From: CAIMZW01 sp037142435
GTDB taxonomy: Bacteria > Actinomycetota > Actinomycetes > Nanopelagicales > Nanopelagicaceae
Assembly (NCBI GenBank): GCA_037142435.1
Contig: JBAXAO010000001.1
Span: forward strand, 1-64,000
Length of the DNA stretch: 64,000 nucleotides
Reading direction: 5' to 3'
The translations under genes were made by a program, and so were the position numbers. Position 1 is the first letter of the stretch. Every line of letters begins with the position of its first letter. This document shows, one piece after another, positions 53,200 through 61,467 of this stretch. Below the pieces are notes generated by a model that did not search any database, had not been told where the DNA came from, and worked only from the letters and a program-made list of their open reading frames with translations.

Positions 53200-54725
53200 T
53201 GTCGCGCATGCATGGGATTTGTTCCCGGCATTTCTCCAATTGCATTAGCCACGATTTCAGCGCTGATCCCGACTAGAGGCAAGCCGCCACCTGGATGTGC
53301 CGAGCCGCCCACACAAAAAAGATTTCTCAGCGGTGACCTATTGCTTGCACGTAAGAACGCAGATTGCGATCCATTGCTGGAAGTACCATAGATAGAGCCC
53401 CCGGGAGCGCCGACAGAGTTCTGAAGATCCAGAGGTGTTCGAAATTCCATGACATCTAGACGCTCGGAAACGCGTAGCCCGAGTCGGTCGAGTTTGGCGA
53501 TGAGAGCCTGGGCATACCCGTCACCTCCGTTATTCCAGTCCCAACCATTCACCGGGTCATGGCGAGGCGCATTTACAAGAACAAACCACGCTTCCTTATT
53601 TTCGCCTCGAACCATTGTTGGATCACTTGGAGCGCAAATATAGATCGTTGGATCTGTCACTGGCTTTTTCATGGCAAAGATTTCATCGAATTCAAGGTCG
53701 TAGTTTTCGGGAAAATACACATTGTGATGGTTTAACTTTGGTGCGGCATCTGAGATCTTAGAATTGTCCAGCCCCAACATGAGAGTGAATCCAGCCAATG
53801 ATTTTTCGGCCCGGCGCAACTTTTTTCTCTCCTTATTTACGATTGTGAGATCTTTTTCCAGCATCTGGTTATAGACAATTTCAGCATCGGCGTTGGCGAT
53901 GACATAGTCGGCAGAGATGATTTGGCCATCACTAGTGACGATGCCAGTGGCTACTCCGTTTGCATGGGTAATAGATTTTATGGGTGTGTTGAAATGGAAT
54001 TCGGCGCCGAGAGATTTGGCTCGTTCCTCAATAGCGGTTGAGAGCTGACCAATTCCACCTTCGATATGCCAGGCGCCAAACGAACTTTCAACGAAAGCTA
54101 TGGTGAGTAATACTGCCGGAACTTTTCGTGGATCTGATCCCGAATATGTGGCATAGCGATCAATGATCTTGGAGAGATATGGATTGGTGGTGTACGTAGC
54201 GGATAATTTACGTAACGAGGTCAGTGGGGAAATAATCTTTAAATCGCGCAAGAAGTTCTTGCGCCGCAAGAGTGTGGGGATTGATGCCAGTTCTGATTCG
54301 ACAAATGGCTCTCGCGCAACATCCCACATTCGTTCAGCCCGCTGCATGAGGCGATGCCACTCAGCTGCGGCCGGCTTGCCTAATCTGAACTCAATCTCTG
54401 CACAGATCTGAGGAAGAGAAAGATTCGGGAAGGTGAGCTGAACCCCATCGGCAAAGTGATAGTCAAAAGCAGGATCTACTGGTTGAAACTTCAAAAGAAG
54501 TTCTACCCGCTTTCCGGTCTTTCGAAAGAGATCTCGGTATACCGCGGGCAACGTCAGGAGGGAGGGGCCGGTATCAAATGCGTAATCACCAAACCATTCA
54601 GTGCGACATTTTCCGCCGGAACGATCGGAGGCTTCAAAGACCGAGACTTCATGTCCGCCGCGAGCAAGTCGAGCAGCCACACTGAGCCCACCAATTCCTG
54701 CCCCGATTACTACGACTTTAGCCAT
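53196..54725 (-). CDS. CrtI-family carotenoid desaturase, CrtD/CrtN-like
   Basis: This is a second FAD carotenoid oxidoreductase of 509 residues. It has VIGAGIGGLSVAARLARGG near the N-terminus, GGKCRTEWFGDYAFDTGPS, and a C-terminal VGGSAHPGGGLPLVGISA FAD motif. It differs clearly from the crtI product at 49121. A longer frame from 54764 is rejected because MAKVVVIG at 54725 is the normal family start. It overlaps the glycosyltransferase gene by 8 bases. With CruF next to it, a 3',4'-desaturase (CrtD-like) acting on the acyclic end is likely (inference). Confidence 0.88.
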   Translation of the reverse strand: MAKVVVIGAGIGGLSVAARLARGGHEVSVFEASDRSGGKCRTEWFGDYAFDTGPSLLTLPAVYRDLFRKTGKRVELLLKFQPVDPAFDYHFADGVQLTFPNLSLPQICAEIEFRLGKPAAAEWHRLMQRAERMWDVAREPFVESELASIPTLLRRKNFLRDLKIISPLTSLRKLSATYTTNPYLSKIIDRYATYSGSDPRKVPAVLLTIAFVESSFGAWHIEGGIGQLSTAIEERAKSLGAEFHFNTPIKSITHANGVATGIVTSDGQIISADYVIANADAEIVYNQMLEKDLTIVNKERKKLRRAEKSLAGFTLMLGLDNSKISDAAPKLNHHNVYFPENYDLEFDEIFAMKKPVTDPTIYICAPSDPTMVRGENKEAWFVLVNAPRHDPVNGWDWNNGGDGYAQALIAKLDRLGLRVSERLDVMEFRTPLDLQNSVGAPGGSIYGTSSNGSQSAFLRASNRSPLRNLFCVGGSAHPGGGLPLVGISAEIVANAIGEMPGTNPMHARH

Positions 54726-55812
54726 CCGTGAACACCGTTCGACCCTTCCAGATGAGCTCTCCACGGGACTTTCCGATCCAAGAAAGTGCGATTAAGTAAA
54801 GGAGGAAAATAATGGAGAGCGGATGGAGTGCCGCTGTGGATGGAGTACTCCTTGTTCTTGCGGCGACGAGCAATCGAGAAATCCAGATTGTGGCAAATGC
54901 CGCCCAAGCTACGCGGTCACCAGAGAGAGCGAGCAGCAGCGGAACAATCCCGGTGAGGGATAAGAGCGCAATCGCCATCATCGTTCCGGCGATTCCACCG
55001 AAGGCTGTCCATAATGATTTGGTGTAACCACGAATCAGATCTGCCGTGTGGTCATACATGCGACATTGAGCTACCGAGCTTCCCTCGGCGACGCCCCCTA
55101 TAAATCCAGCTGATACCAGGGAGCGGGCGAGTTCGAGATCATCTAAAACTTTCTCACGAATCACTTCATGTCCACCACTTGCCATATAAGCCGACTTCCT
55201 GACAAGAAAGAATTGACCGTTGGCAATTGTGGTGGACCTGGAAGGAAATCTTTCGGCAATCCGCAAGAGGACGCTTGCCATCCATGACCACTGCAAGAGC
55301 GGCTGAATCAGACGTTCGGCAAAGCTGACAGCAATCTCTTTGGGGTAGGGGGAGATAAAGTCCCAGCCCCACTTGTCCATGGCGGTTATAGCCGAGGCTA
55401 TGGCATGCGGTTGAAGACGAACATCGGCATCGAGGAAAACCAGAAAATCAGATTGAGCGGCAGTTGCCAATTGTTGGCATGCGAAAGGTTTTCCCAACCA
55501 ACCTTCTGGCAATGGCGTACCAGAGAGGACGCTCAGATGTGGTTCAGCAACGTTCTGCAAGATTTCAAGGGTGCGATCAGTTGAATTGTCATCCAAGGCG
55601 ATAATGGAAAGGTGGGGCAGCCCTGTTTGTGCGCTGGCACTTGCTAGGACTTCGGCGGCATTAGATTCTTCGTTCCGCATAGGAAGCAAAATCGCAACAG
55701 AACCGTCAACGAGTGAACCCGCAATGTTGCTGACAACTCTCATTGTCAACACATTGAAGAGTGTTATGAGTAGTGAGACAGCACAGAAAGTAAAAAGAAT
55801 CCAGGAGAACAT
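54718..55812 (-). CDS. Membrane-anchored family 2 glycosyltransferase (CruG/CrtQ-like)
   Basis: This 364-residue GT2 enzyme has an N-terminal TM helix (WILFTFCAVSLLITLFNVL), the nucleotide-sugar motif LPMRNEESNAAEV, DDNSTDRT and DADVRLQPHA (metal/nucleotide Asp residues), then several C-terminal TM helices. Similar proteins glycosylate hydroxylated carotenoids or carotenoic acids. It is flanked by cruF 3 bases upstream and a CrtD-like gene downstream, as CruG is paired with CruF in other bacteria. The sugar donor is unknown; fucose would be attractive but is not shown. Confidence 0.85.
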   Translation of the reverse strand: MFSWILFTFCAVSLLITLFNVLTMRVVSNIAGSLVDGSVAILLPMRNEESNAAEVLASASAQTGLPHLSIIALDDNSTDRTLEILQNVAEPHLSVLSGTPLPEGWLGKPFACQQLATAAQSDFLVFLDADVRLQPHAIASAITAMDKWGWDFISPYPKEIAVSFAERLIQPLLQWSWMASVLLRIAERFPSRSTTIANGQFFLVRKSAYMASGGHEVIREKVLDDLELARSLVSAGFIGGVAEGSSVAQCRMYDHTADLIRGYTKSLWTAFGGIAGTMMAIALLSLTGIVPLLLALSGDRVAWAAFATIWISRLLVAARTRSTPSTAALHPLSIIFLLYLIALSWIGKSRGELIWKGRTVFTDG

Positions 55813-55815
55813 CAG

Positions 55816-56628
55816 TTACAAATCATCGGGGCGGCCGAATCGCGCTTGAAAGAGATATGGGACCAATACGAAAGCAAATACAAACCCACTAAAGAGGGCA
55901 ACACCGGTTCTATGGAAAAAGAAGAGATTTCCTACGACTCCTGAGAACCACGTCCAGATCAGCGTTAGGTCAATCAGCGTGGTATTTGCGCCGCGCTTTC
56001 GGTGTTCTTTCGGAAGCGCCACATGCAAAATTGCCATCAATCCCATGCCAGCGAATAGCCAGCCTGCGGCATTGGATAATGGAATTTCGGGTTGAAAGGG
56101 AACGTGCGGACCAACGACCTTCCAGGTCCAACGGTGCGCGGCAACCATCTGCGGATCTAAAAAGAGATCCCAAGCCATCAAGCCAAAACCACCAAAGAGG
56201 AAAACCCAGTTTTGAGTAACCTTTCGAGCTGCAACCAAAATGGGATGTGCCATCATGATCCAAGCAAAAGGAACAATTAATGGCACGCCATTAATTTGAA
56301 TTCCCAGCGATGCGTCGTATGCATAACGACCGAACGGCCACCCGGTCTTGCTTCCTAGCAGCTCAATTCCAAGGGCAATTCCAAAAGTTAAAATGAAGAA
56401 AGTAATTGCGTAACGGGCGCCATATGACAACCAAGCATGAGCCAGCATGACCACAGCACCCGTGTAAACGGTAGCGATGGTTACAAAGAGGAGAGTTTGT
56501 CCGTGAACCAACGGATACAAGATCTGCAAGAGAAGAGAAAGCGAAAATCCGCCATAGATAATCAGGCTTTGATTCGTCGATATTCCCCGCCTGCGATCTC
56601 CGCGGGGTCTAAATTGACGAATGGACAT
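55816..56628 (-). CDS. cruF: Carotenoid 1',2'-hydratase CruF-like (carotenoid biosynthesis protein)
   Basis: This integral membrane protein of 270 residues has seven or so helices and the family core: ELLGSKTGWPFGRYAYDASLG (read from about residue 88, shown without its final residues), VPLIVPFAWIMMAHP, WDLFLDPQMVAAHRWTW and PLSNAAGWLFAGMGL. It belongs to the DUF422/CruF family that hydrates the psi end of monocyclic or acyclic carotenoids. It lies between crtA and the glycosyltransferase with gaps of 17 and 3 bases. Confidence 0.92.
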   Translation of the reverse strand: MSIRQFRPRGDRRRGISTNQSLIIYGGFSLSLLLQILYPLVHGQTLLFVTIATVYTGAVVMLAHAWLSYGARYAITFFILTFGIALGIELLGSKTGWPFGRYAYDASLGIQINGVPLIVPFAWIMMAHPILVAARKVTQNWVFLFGGFGLMAWDLFLDPQMVAAHRWTWKVVGPHVPFQPEIPLSNAAGWLFAGMGLMAILHVALPKEHRKRGANTTLIDLTLIWTWFSGVVGNLFFFHRTGVALFSGFVFAFVLVPYLFQARFGRPDDL

Positions 56629-56645
56629 GGGGTAATTCTGCCGTA

Positions 56646-57326
56646 CTAATGTGCCTTTAACTCACCGCGCTCGTGCGTAACAGCAAATCGAGCAAATAAT
56701 TCCTCGGAATACCACTTATGTTCCGAAGTTGCTGCGATGGCCGCTTGATGAGCCACACCGCCATATGCAAAATTTCGTAGCGCGGCAGCGTTTTCCCAAA
56801 TAGAAAAAGTGCCTTGCAAGCCAATGGGGGCTTCTCCTATTCCGATGGCGGAAAGCAAACCCGGGGAGCCCTTAAGGCTGGCGGTCACGGGTGGAACTGA
56901 TCTCCAAAAGAGCAAATTTTTGGCGGGCACAATTCGAGCGCGGGTGATGGCGGCAACTTTCCCGTCCCAGGAAGCCGATTGGGTGAGGGGAAAAGGATCT
57001 GCTCCGGCCCAGAGCCCGTGGCTAGCTATTGGCGATAACAGAGTTCGGTATTCCGAGCTAGCACACCCACGCCAACTATTAATTAATTTAGAGTTATCGA
57101 ACTTGTCGACTGAGCTCTTGGGCAAAACAACGAGCAAACCCCAACGCGTCGCATCAGCATCTCGAGGCGTAAATGTCTGGCCTTTGCCAGTTCCTAGTAA
57201 TTTAAAGAAACTAATCTCTTTTTTTCGTTTTAATCGTGCCAGCCCAAATCGGTCCAATGCCATGTGTGAAATTGCTCGTGGCACGGAAGATATTTTTACA
57301 TCCCAAAAATACAGAGCAACAATCAC
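56646..57326 (-). CDS. crtA: Spheroidene monooxygenase CrtA-like
   Basis: This 226-residue protein of the CrtA family has RWGLLVVLP, SASWDGKVAAITRARIVPAK and LLFWRSVPPVTASL in the centre and FSIWENAAALRNFAYGGVAHQAA with a late YSEELFARF, matching the spheroidene monooxygenase profile. In phototrophs CrtA adds a keto group at C-2 of an acyclic carotenoid end. The GTG start at 57326 overlaps the upstream hydrolase stop by 4 bases. Its presence in a locus without photosynthesis genes suggests a ketolated carotenoid. Confidence 0.88.
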   Translation of the reverse strand: MIVALYFWDVKISSVPRAISHMALDRFGLARLKRKKEISFFKLLGTGKGQTFTPRDADATRWGLLVVLPKSSVDKFDNSKLINSWRGCASSEYRTLLSPIASHGLWAGADPFPLTQSASWDGKVAAITRARIVPAKNLLFWRSVPPVTASLKGSPGLLSAIGIGEAPIGLQGTFSIWENAAALRNFAYGGVAHQAAIAATSEHKWYSEELFARFAVTHERGELKAH

Positions 57327-58111
57327 AATTTCACGCGCGTGGTCTGCATGATTTCAGCGATTACTTCTTCGGGGTGGTCCCACATCGGAGCATGTCCGCT
57401 GTCGGGCAAAATGACCCATCGCGAGTGGGCTGGAGTAAGCGATCTCTCTTGACATGTTTTGGCGGGCAAAGTGTTATCGGCATCTCCAAAGAGAATGGTG
57501 ATAGGAATCTCCGAAGAAATCTTTTTATCAAAGCGTTTGGTCAACAAACTATCCCAAGCAGGGAAATATCCGAGCGCGCTACCCATCGCCAAAGTGGCAT
57601 CGGTACAGGTTTCAACACTCAATTCTCGCCACAACGGGCTTACGGTCGTGAAACCGACTTTTCTTGCCCATTCATATTTCAAGAGGTTGGGGGCCACGAT
57701 CTTGAGACTGTTGGCCAGGTACTTTGTTACTGCGGCTCCAGGAAGGCGAATCATGAATGGAGTGAGCCATAAACCGGCAGGTGCCAGAGCAGTAATAGAA
57801 ATAATTTGCTCGGGGTTCATGGCCGCCATTTCGAGGGCGATCCAACCGCCTAGGGAATTGCCGGCAATATGAAATCGCGTGTAGCCCAATTCGTGCATGT
57901 TCTTAAAAACGAGATGTGCTAGCGCCACCGGTTCCATGTGTTGGCCAGGGTCGTAAGGCGAGTTTCCGTGTCCGGGCAGGTCAATAGTGATGACGGTGAA
58001 ATGTTTACTGAGTTCGGGAGTGATTAACTTCCAGGCAGTACTGGCAGATCCCATGCCATGAATGAGCAGGAGTGGTTCACCCTCGCCCTGCACTTTGGTC
58101 GACAATTTCAT
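57323..58111 (-). CDS. Alpha/beta hydrolase heading the carotenoid modification operon
   Basis: This 262-residue hydrolase has LLIHGMGSAS (oxyanion), DLPGHGNSPYD, the nucleophile Ser in IAGNSLGGWIALEMAA (about residue 91), Asp in LFGDADNTLP and His in PDSGHAP. AGGTGATC gives a strong ribosome binding site for ATG 58111. It is the first gene of the unit hydrolase-crtA-cruF-GT-desaturase, so it may act on carotenoid esters or a glycoside acyl group. Specific function unknown. Confidence 0.85.
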   Translation of the reverse strand: MKLSTKVQGEGEPLLLIHGMGSASTAWKLITPELSKHFTVITIDLPGHGNSPYDPGQHMEPVALAHLVFKNMHELGYTRFHIAGNSLGGWIALEMAAMNPEQIISITALAPAGLWLTPFMIRLPGAAVTKYLANSLKIVAPNLLKYEWARKVGFTTVSPLWRELSVETCTDATLAMGSALGYFPAWDSLLTKRFDKKISSEIPITILFGDADNTLPAKTCQERSLTPAHSRWVILPDSGHAPMWDHPEEVIAEIMQTTRVKL

Positions 58112-58158
58112 TTGATCACCTCGCGCCTTTGTCGTGTTTCGAAATAATACTCAAGATA

Positions 58159-58746
58159 CTAGGTAGTGGGTTGAATCGACTTCACTGCGGCAGTTACAAA
58201 ATGGAGATTGCTTTCTGTCGTATCGCCAGAAGAAGTGCTGAGTCGAATCCAGAAGCCATCGACCAACATTTCTAGTTGCCAGACCCGAAATTCCTGAGTG
58301 GGGGATTGAGGCTTGAAGAGCAAATAGGCGCGCGACTTTGGGTAGCCAGTTACATCTACACGTTTGTAACCGGCGTTGAGCCAAGCCGGAATGCGATATT
58401 CGAACATCTGACCTTTATTTTCCACCCACATTGCCGTTGCGCCGATTTCAGCGCTCTGCACACCATACGAGCAAGCAATCCCGCCATGATCAATAACATC
58501 GGCAAGTTCAGTACCAGGAGCTGGTGTCCATTGAGTTGCTATCACTTCTGCGTTAGCAATTGAAGATTTAATCGCCTTGAGCATCCCAGTGGAGTCGCAT
58601 GAGGTTGGTATGCGATAAACGACTGCGATTGGTGTAGCGCTGGGAGTTGGCTTACTGGCGAGAGTCCCGCAGGCAGAAAGCAACAAGGTGGCGGCCCCGA
58701 GTGGAATGAGAAGTTTGGACTTTTTCCAGGTTTTGCTTGGGGTCAT
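58159..58746 (-). CDS. Putative lipoprotein of unknown function
   Basis: This 195-residue exported protein has a basic N-terminus (TPSKTWKKSK), hydrophobic core and lipobox LLSAC near residue 26, followed by a Pro/Ser/Thr-rich linker. The rest has mixed beta features, with two more Cys residues (SCDST and IACSYG) that may pair. I recognise no family. TAGGCT ends 6 bases before the ATG at 58746, so the message is probably leaderless. Confidence 0.75.
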   Translation of the reverse strand: MTPSKTWKKSKLLIPLGAATLLLSACGTLASKPTPSATPIAVVYRIPTSCDSTGMLKAIKSSIANAEVIATQWTPAPGTELADVIDHGGIACSYGVQSAEIGATAMWVENKGQMFEYRIPAWLNAGYKRVDVTGYPKSRAYLLFKPQSPTQEFRVWQLEMLVDGFWIRLSTSSGDTTESNLHFVTAAVKSIQPTT

Positions 58747-58755
58747 TCGGGAAGC

Positions 58756-59673
58756 CTAAGGCTCGAGACTGAGAACTGCCTGATCGGTTCGGTGAACATT
58801 TTCGACTTTCTGACCATAACCCGTGGCGCTAATAATAAGGAGAGCTCCGATAATTCCGATGAGTGTCAATGACTCGCCGCCCAGCACAGTTCCAACTACA
58901 ACAGCCCACACGGGTTCGGTTCCGAGCAACAAACTTGCTCGCGAAGAGGAAGTTTGGCGAATTGCCCACAGCGTGGCCAAAAACGCGAAGACTCCACATA
59001 ACCCGCTGAGAAAAAGTAAACCCAGCCATTGGTGGTTGGGCAAATGGCGAGCAGTGGAATAGGTACGGCTGCCGGAGAAGGCTGTGAAGATTACTGCGCA
59101 GGCAATGCTTTGGAGCAAAGTGATGTTGACTGAACTGTAGGTCTTGCCTTTGGTGAAGTGGCCCATCGAAGTTACGTGGAGGGCGCGAACCGTAGCCGCT
59201 GCCAACATCAGCCAGTCGCCAAGATTTGGTGCGGAAAATCCTTTATTAGAAACTAATAACAGGACACCAACTACTGCGACAACGGTTGCGGCAAAGAATT
59301 TGGGCGGTAGCCAGTTCTTGGAGGCGAAAGATTCCATGAGTGGAGTCATGACAATGGCCAAACTAATGATCAATCCAGCATTGGTTGCCGTGGTTCGGGA
59401 GACCCCTGCGGTCTCGCAATAAATAATGAGCGCTTGAACCGAACCTAGCGCCAAGCCGAGCAGCACTTCATTCCGCGAAAACTTAGGGCGCTTAACGAAC
59501 CAAATGGTGGCCATCCCAATTGCTGTCAAAATGAAGCGCAAACTCAAAACCACAATGACTGGTGCATGTTGGGTCAATGACTTTGCCGCCAGGTAACTAG
59601 CGCCCCAAAACAACGCCACAAGGAGGAGAACCAGGTCTACCTCGCGCGCTCGAATTCTTGGGCTAATCGTCAC
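58756..59673 (-). CDS. DMT/EamA-family transporter
   Basis: This 305-residue permease has about ten helices in two EamA repeats (first with LFWGASYLAAKSL, second with LWAIRQTSSSRASLLLGTEPVWAVV). It likely exports a metabolite. The start is GTG at 59673, with TACAGT ending 6 bases upstream and no ribosome binding site, again a leaderless pattern. It lies 9 bases upstream of the lipoprotein gene on the same strand. Confidence 0.9.
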   Translation of the reverse strand: MTISPRIRAREVDLVLLLVALFWGASYLAAKSLTQHAPVIVVLSLRFILTAIGMATIWFVKRPKFSRNEVLLGLALGSVQALIIYCETAGVSRTTATNAGLIISLAIVMTPLMESFASKNWLPPKFFAATVVAVVGVLLLVSNKGFSAPNLGDWLMLAAATVRALHVTSMGHFTKGKTYSSVNITLLQSIACAVIFTAFSGSRTYSTARHLPNHQWLGLLFLSGLCGVFAFLATLWAIRQTSSSRASLLLGTEPVWAVVVGTVLGGESLTLIGIIGALLIISATGYGQKVENVHRTDQAVLSLEP

Positions 59674-59738
59674 CGTCGGACTGTAGAGGAAAGTGAAGGG
59701 CTCTCGAGTGCAATTCCTGTAACTGAGACTTCGCCTTG

Positions 59739-59744
59739 TAGGAT
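59739..59744 (+). promoter_or_regulatory. Predicted -10 of a leaderless yqhA transcript
   Basis: TAGGAT ends 6 bases before the ATG at 59751, with no ribosome binding site. It faces the similarly arranged leaderless promoter of the divergent DMT transporter (TACAGT at 59680-59685 on the minus strand). Confidence 0.45.
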
Positions 59745-59750
59745 TTACCT

Positions 59751-60296
59751 ATGGAAAAAGAGGCACACAATCGCCATATCGTTGAACGCCTGACCGAAAG
59801 ACTTATTTTTGGCAGTCGCTGGCTCTTGGCCCCTTTTTATATAGGACTCTCGGCGGGACTAGTTCTGCTGCTGATGAAGTTCGTGCAGACCTTTTGGACC
59901 TTTGCTCGTCAGATTATGCATACCGAAACCCATGATGTAATTCTGAATATTTTGGGGCTTTTGGATTTAACACTTTTAGCAAACTTGATCCTTATCGTCA
60001 TTTTTGCCGGATACGAGAATTTCGTCTCCAAGATCGAAGTTGCCCAGAATGACATTGACCGTCCGGATTGGATGGGTAGCGTTGATTTCTCTGGCCTCAA
60101 ACTAAAGTTGATTGGTTCCCTTGTTGCCATTTCCGTGATTGAACTTCTCAAAGATTTCATGAGCGCCGCAACGGTTGTAGAACCAGGACTGAAATGGCGT
60201 ATTGCAATTCATATTACATTTGTTATTTCAGGAGTCCTTTTTGCGGCCATGGATTACATCGCTGAAATTGCTCACAAGATTGGTGCTAAAAGCTAA
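59751..60296 (+). CDS. UPF0114/YqhA-family membrane protein
   Basis: This 181-residue membrane protein has about four helices. Motifs typical of the YqhA family are SRWLLAPFYIGLSAGL, LGLLDLTLLANLILIVIFAGYENFVSK and LKLKLIGSLVAISVIELLKDFM. Its function is unknown. The length and the strong motif match make the family call secure. The 247 bases after it hold no recognisable gene. Confidence 0.93.
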   Translation: MEKEAHNRHIVERLTERLIFGSRWLLAPFYIGLSAGLVLLLMKFVQTFWTFARQIMHTETHDVILNILGLLDLTLLANLILIVIFAGYENFVSKIEVAQNDIDRPDWMGSVDFSGLKLKLIGSLVAISVIELLKDFMSAATVVEPGLKWRIAIHITFVISGVLFAAMDYIAEIAHKIGAKS

Positions 60297-60543
60297 AAGA
60301 TTTACGGTAAGTATTCGTACAACGCTCTACCGCCACCACTGGTTCATATTTCGAGATTCGGTAAGTGCTTCCAATTCTGGGAAAAACGCCGTTCGAATAA
60401 ATGTAGCCATGAAATGTAAGTGGAAATTAGGGGATCCCGCCATAGAATACGTTGTTGAATCGGCGCACAAAGAGCAAGGTGGTTCGATTGGCGTAACCCG
60501 GTTGCATCGATACCTAAAGTGCTAAGTATTTAACGGAGGGAAG
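60297..60543 (+). other. Intergenic stretch without a recognised gene
   Basis: A 38-codon frame from ATG 60409 exists but has no ribosome binding site or family. No tRNA cloverleaf or terminator could be built. GGAGGG at 60535-60540 is the ribosome binding site of the next gene. Confidence 0.5.
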
Positions 60544-60960
60544 ATGGACATCTTGGGGTGGGATATTCTTCCTGAAAAGTGTGAAATTGAATTTAGATTC
60601 GAAGAGGGTCCCGTTTGGCTAAGACTTATGGCCTTAACACCATTTTTTGAGAAATTTGCCTACCCAATTGCAATTCGGCGCCACATTGCATATTTGTGGA
60701 ACGATTCCTTTTCCCGAGAACAATGCAAGGCCCTAGAAGCATTGGGCTGGATTGTTTACTCCCGTGAAAAGTCAAAGGCAGAAAAATTCTTGGAGGGGTC
60801 TCTCGCAATTCTTTCTCGATCTTCATCTCAAGAAACTAGACGTCGTCCACAATTTTCGGTTACAAGATGGGGCCATATTCGCGCAACGAGGAAATGGGTT
60901 CATAAGTCAAACGGAACATATACTCACTTTAAAAATAGAACCACTCCTGCCGAACTTTAA
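60544..60960 (+). CDS. Hypothetical protein, possibly frameshifted
   Basis: This 138-residue protein starts at ATG 60544 with GGAGGG a few bases upstream. The first 85 residues are well balanced (FEEGPVWLRLMALTPFFEKFAYPIAIRR, read around residues 20-45). After about residue 90 the sequence turns Arg/Thr/Ser-rich and low in hydrophobics, while the next frame continues with a plausible stretch (FFLDLHLKKLDVVHNFRL) from about 60805. A single-base indel near 60800-60815 would join them. I recognise no family. It may be a decaying gene. Confidence 0.5.
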   Translation: MDILGWDILPEKCEIEFRFEEGPVWLRLMALTPFFEKFAYPIAIRRHIAYLWNDSFSREQCKALEALGWIVYSREKSKAEKFLEGSLAILSRSSSQETRRRPQFSVTRWGHIRATRKWVHKSNGTYTHFKNRTTPAEL

Positions 60961-60970
60961 GTCAAAGTTA

Positions 60971-61456
60971 CTACTCGCCAACTTTCATGGGTTCTGCTTT
61001 TGTCGCCGCTATCAATTCCGAAAAAGTGGTCGGGTAAACGGCATGTGGATGGCCAGCGGCTGCCCAGACAACATCGTAATCATTTAATGCCACATCAATA
61101 ACAATCTTTGCAGGTGATGTCCAGCCAATCGGGCTGACACCTCCGATCGAGAATCCCGAAACGTTCTTCACGAAATCTGCATCGGCTCGATGGAGTTTCT
61201 CCACGTCTAGGTTATGGGCTACAAGAGCGGTATCGACTCTATGGCGGCCACTTGTAATGACGAGAAGGGGTGATCCGTCGGGCAATTTAAAGACAATAGA
61301 GGAGGCAACTTGTCCAATTTCTATGCCGAGTGCATCAGCCGCTTCTTGAGCGGTCCGAGCAGAATCAGAGAGAACGGTTACTTCGCCGGCGCTGCCCAGT
61401 TCGCGCAAAATTGATTGCACTCGCTGAACCGAAGGATTTTGTCGGACTTGTTCCAT
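60971..61456 (-). CDS. YbaK/EbsC-family aminoacyl-tRNA deacylase-like protein
   Basis: This 161-residue editing-domain protein has EIGQVASSIVFKLPDGSPLLVI with the conserved Lys of the YbaK family (about residue 54), SGRHRVD, and GFSIGGVSPIGW as the substrate loop. It hydrolyses mischarged aminoacyl-tRNA such as Cys- or Ala-tRNA(Pro). It follows the acetyltransferase gene by 11 bases on the same strand. Confidence 0.93.
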   Translation of the reverse strand: MEQVRQNPSVQRVQSILRELGSAGEVTVLSDSARTAQEAADALGIEIGQVASSIVFKLPDGSPLLVITSGRHRVDTALVAHNLDVEKLHRADADFVKNVSGFSIGGVSPIGWTSPAKIVIDVALNDYDVVWAAAGHPHAVYPTTFSELIAATKAEPMKVGE

Positions 61457-61467
61457 AAGGAGAGAGG

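Noticed and set aside
60475..60505. GTGGTTCGATTGGCG, similar to a tRNA T-arm
   Set aside because: No matching acceptor, D or anticodon stems can be built around it.
60202..60525. 107-residue frame running out of yqhA
   Set aside because: Its first third is an out-of-frame reading of yqhA and the rest matches nothing recognised.
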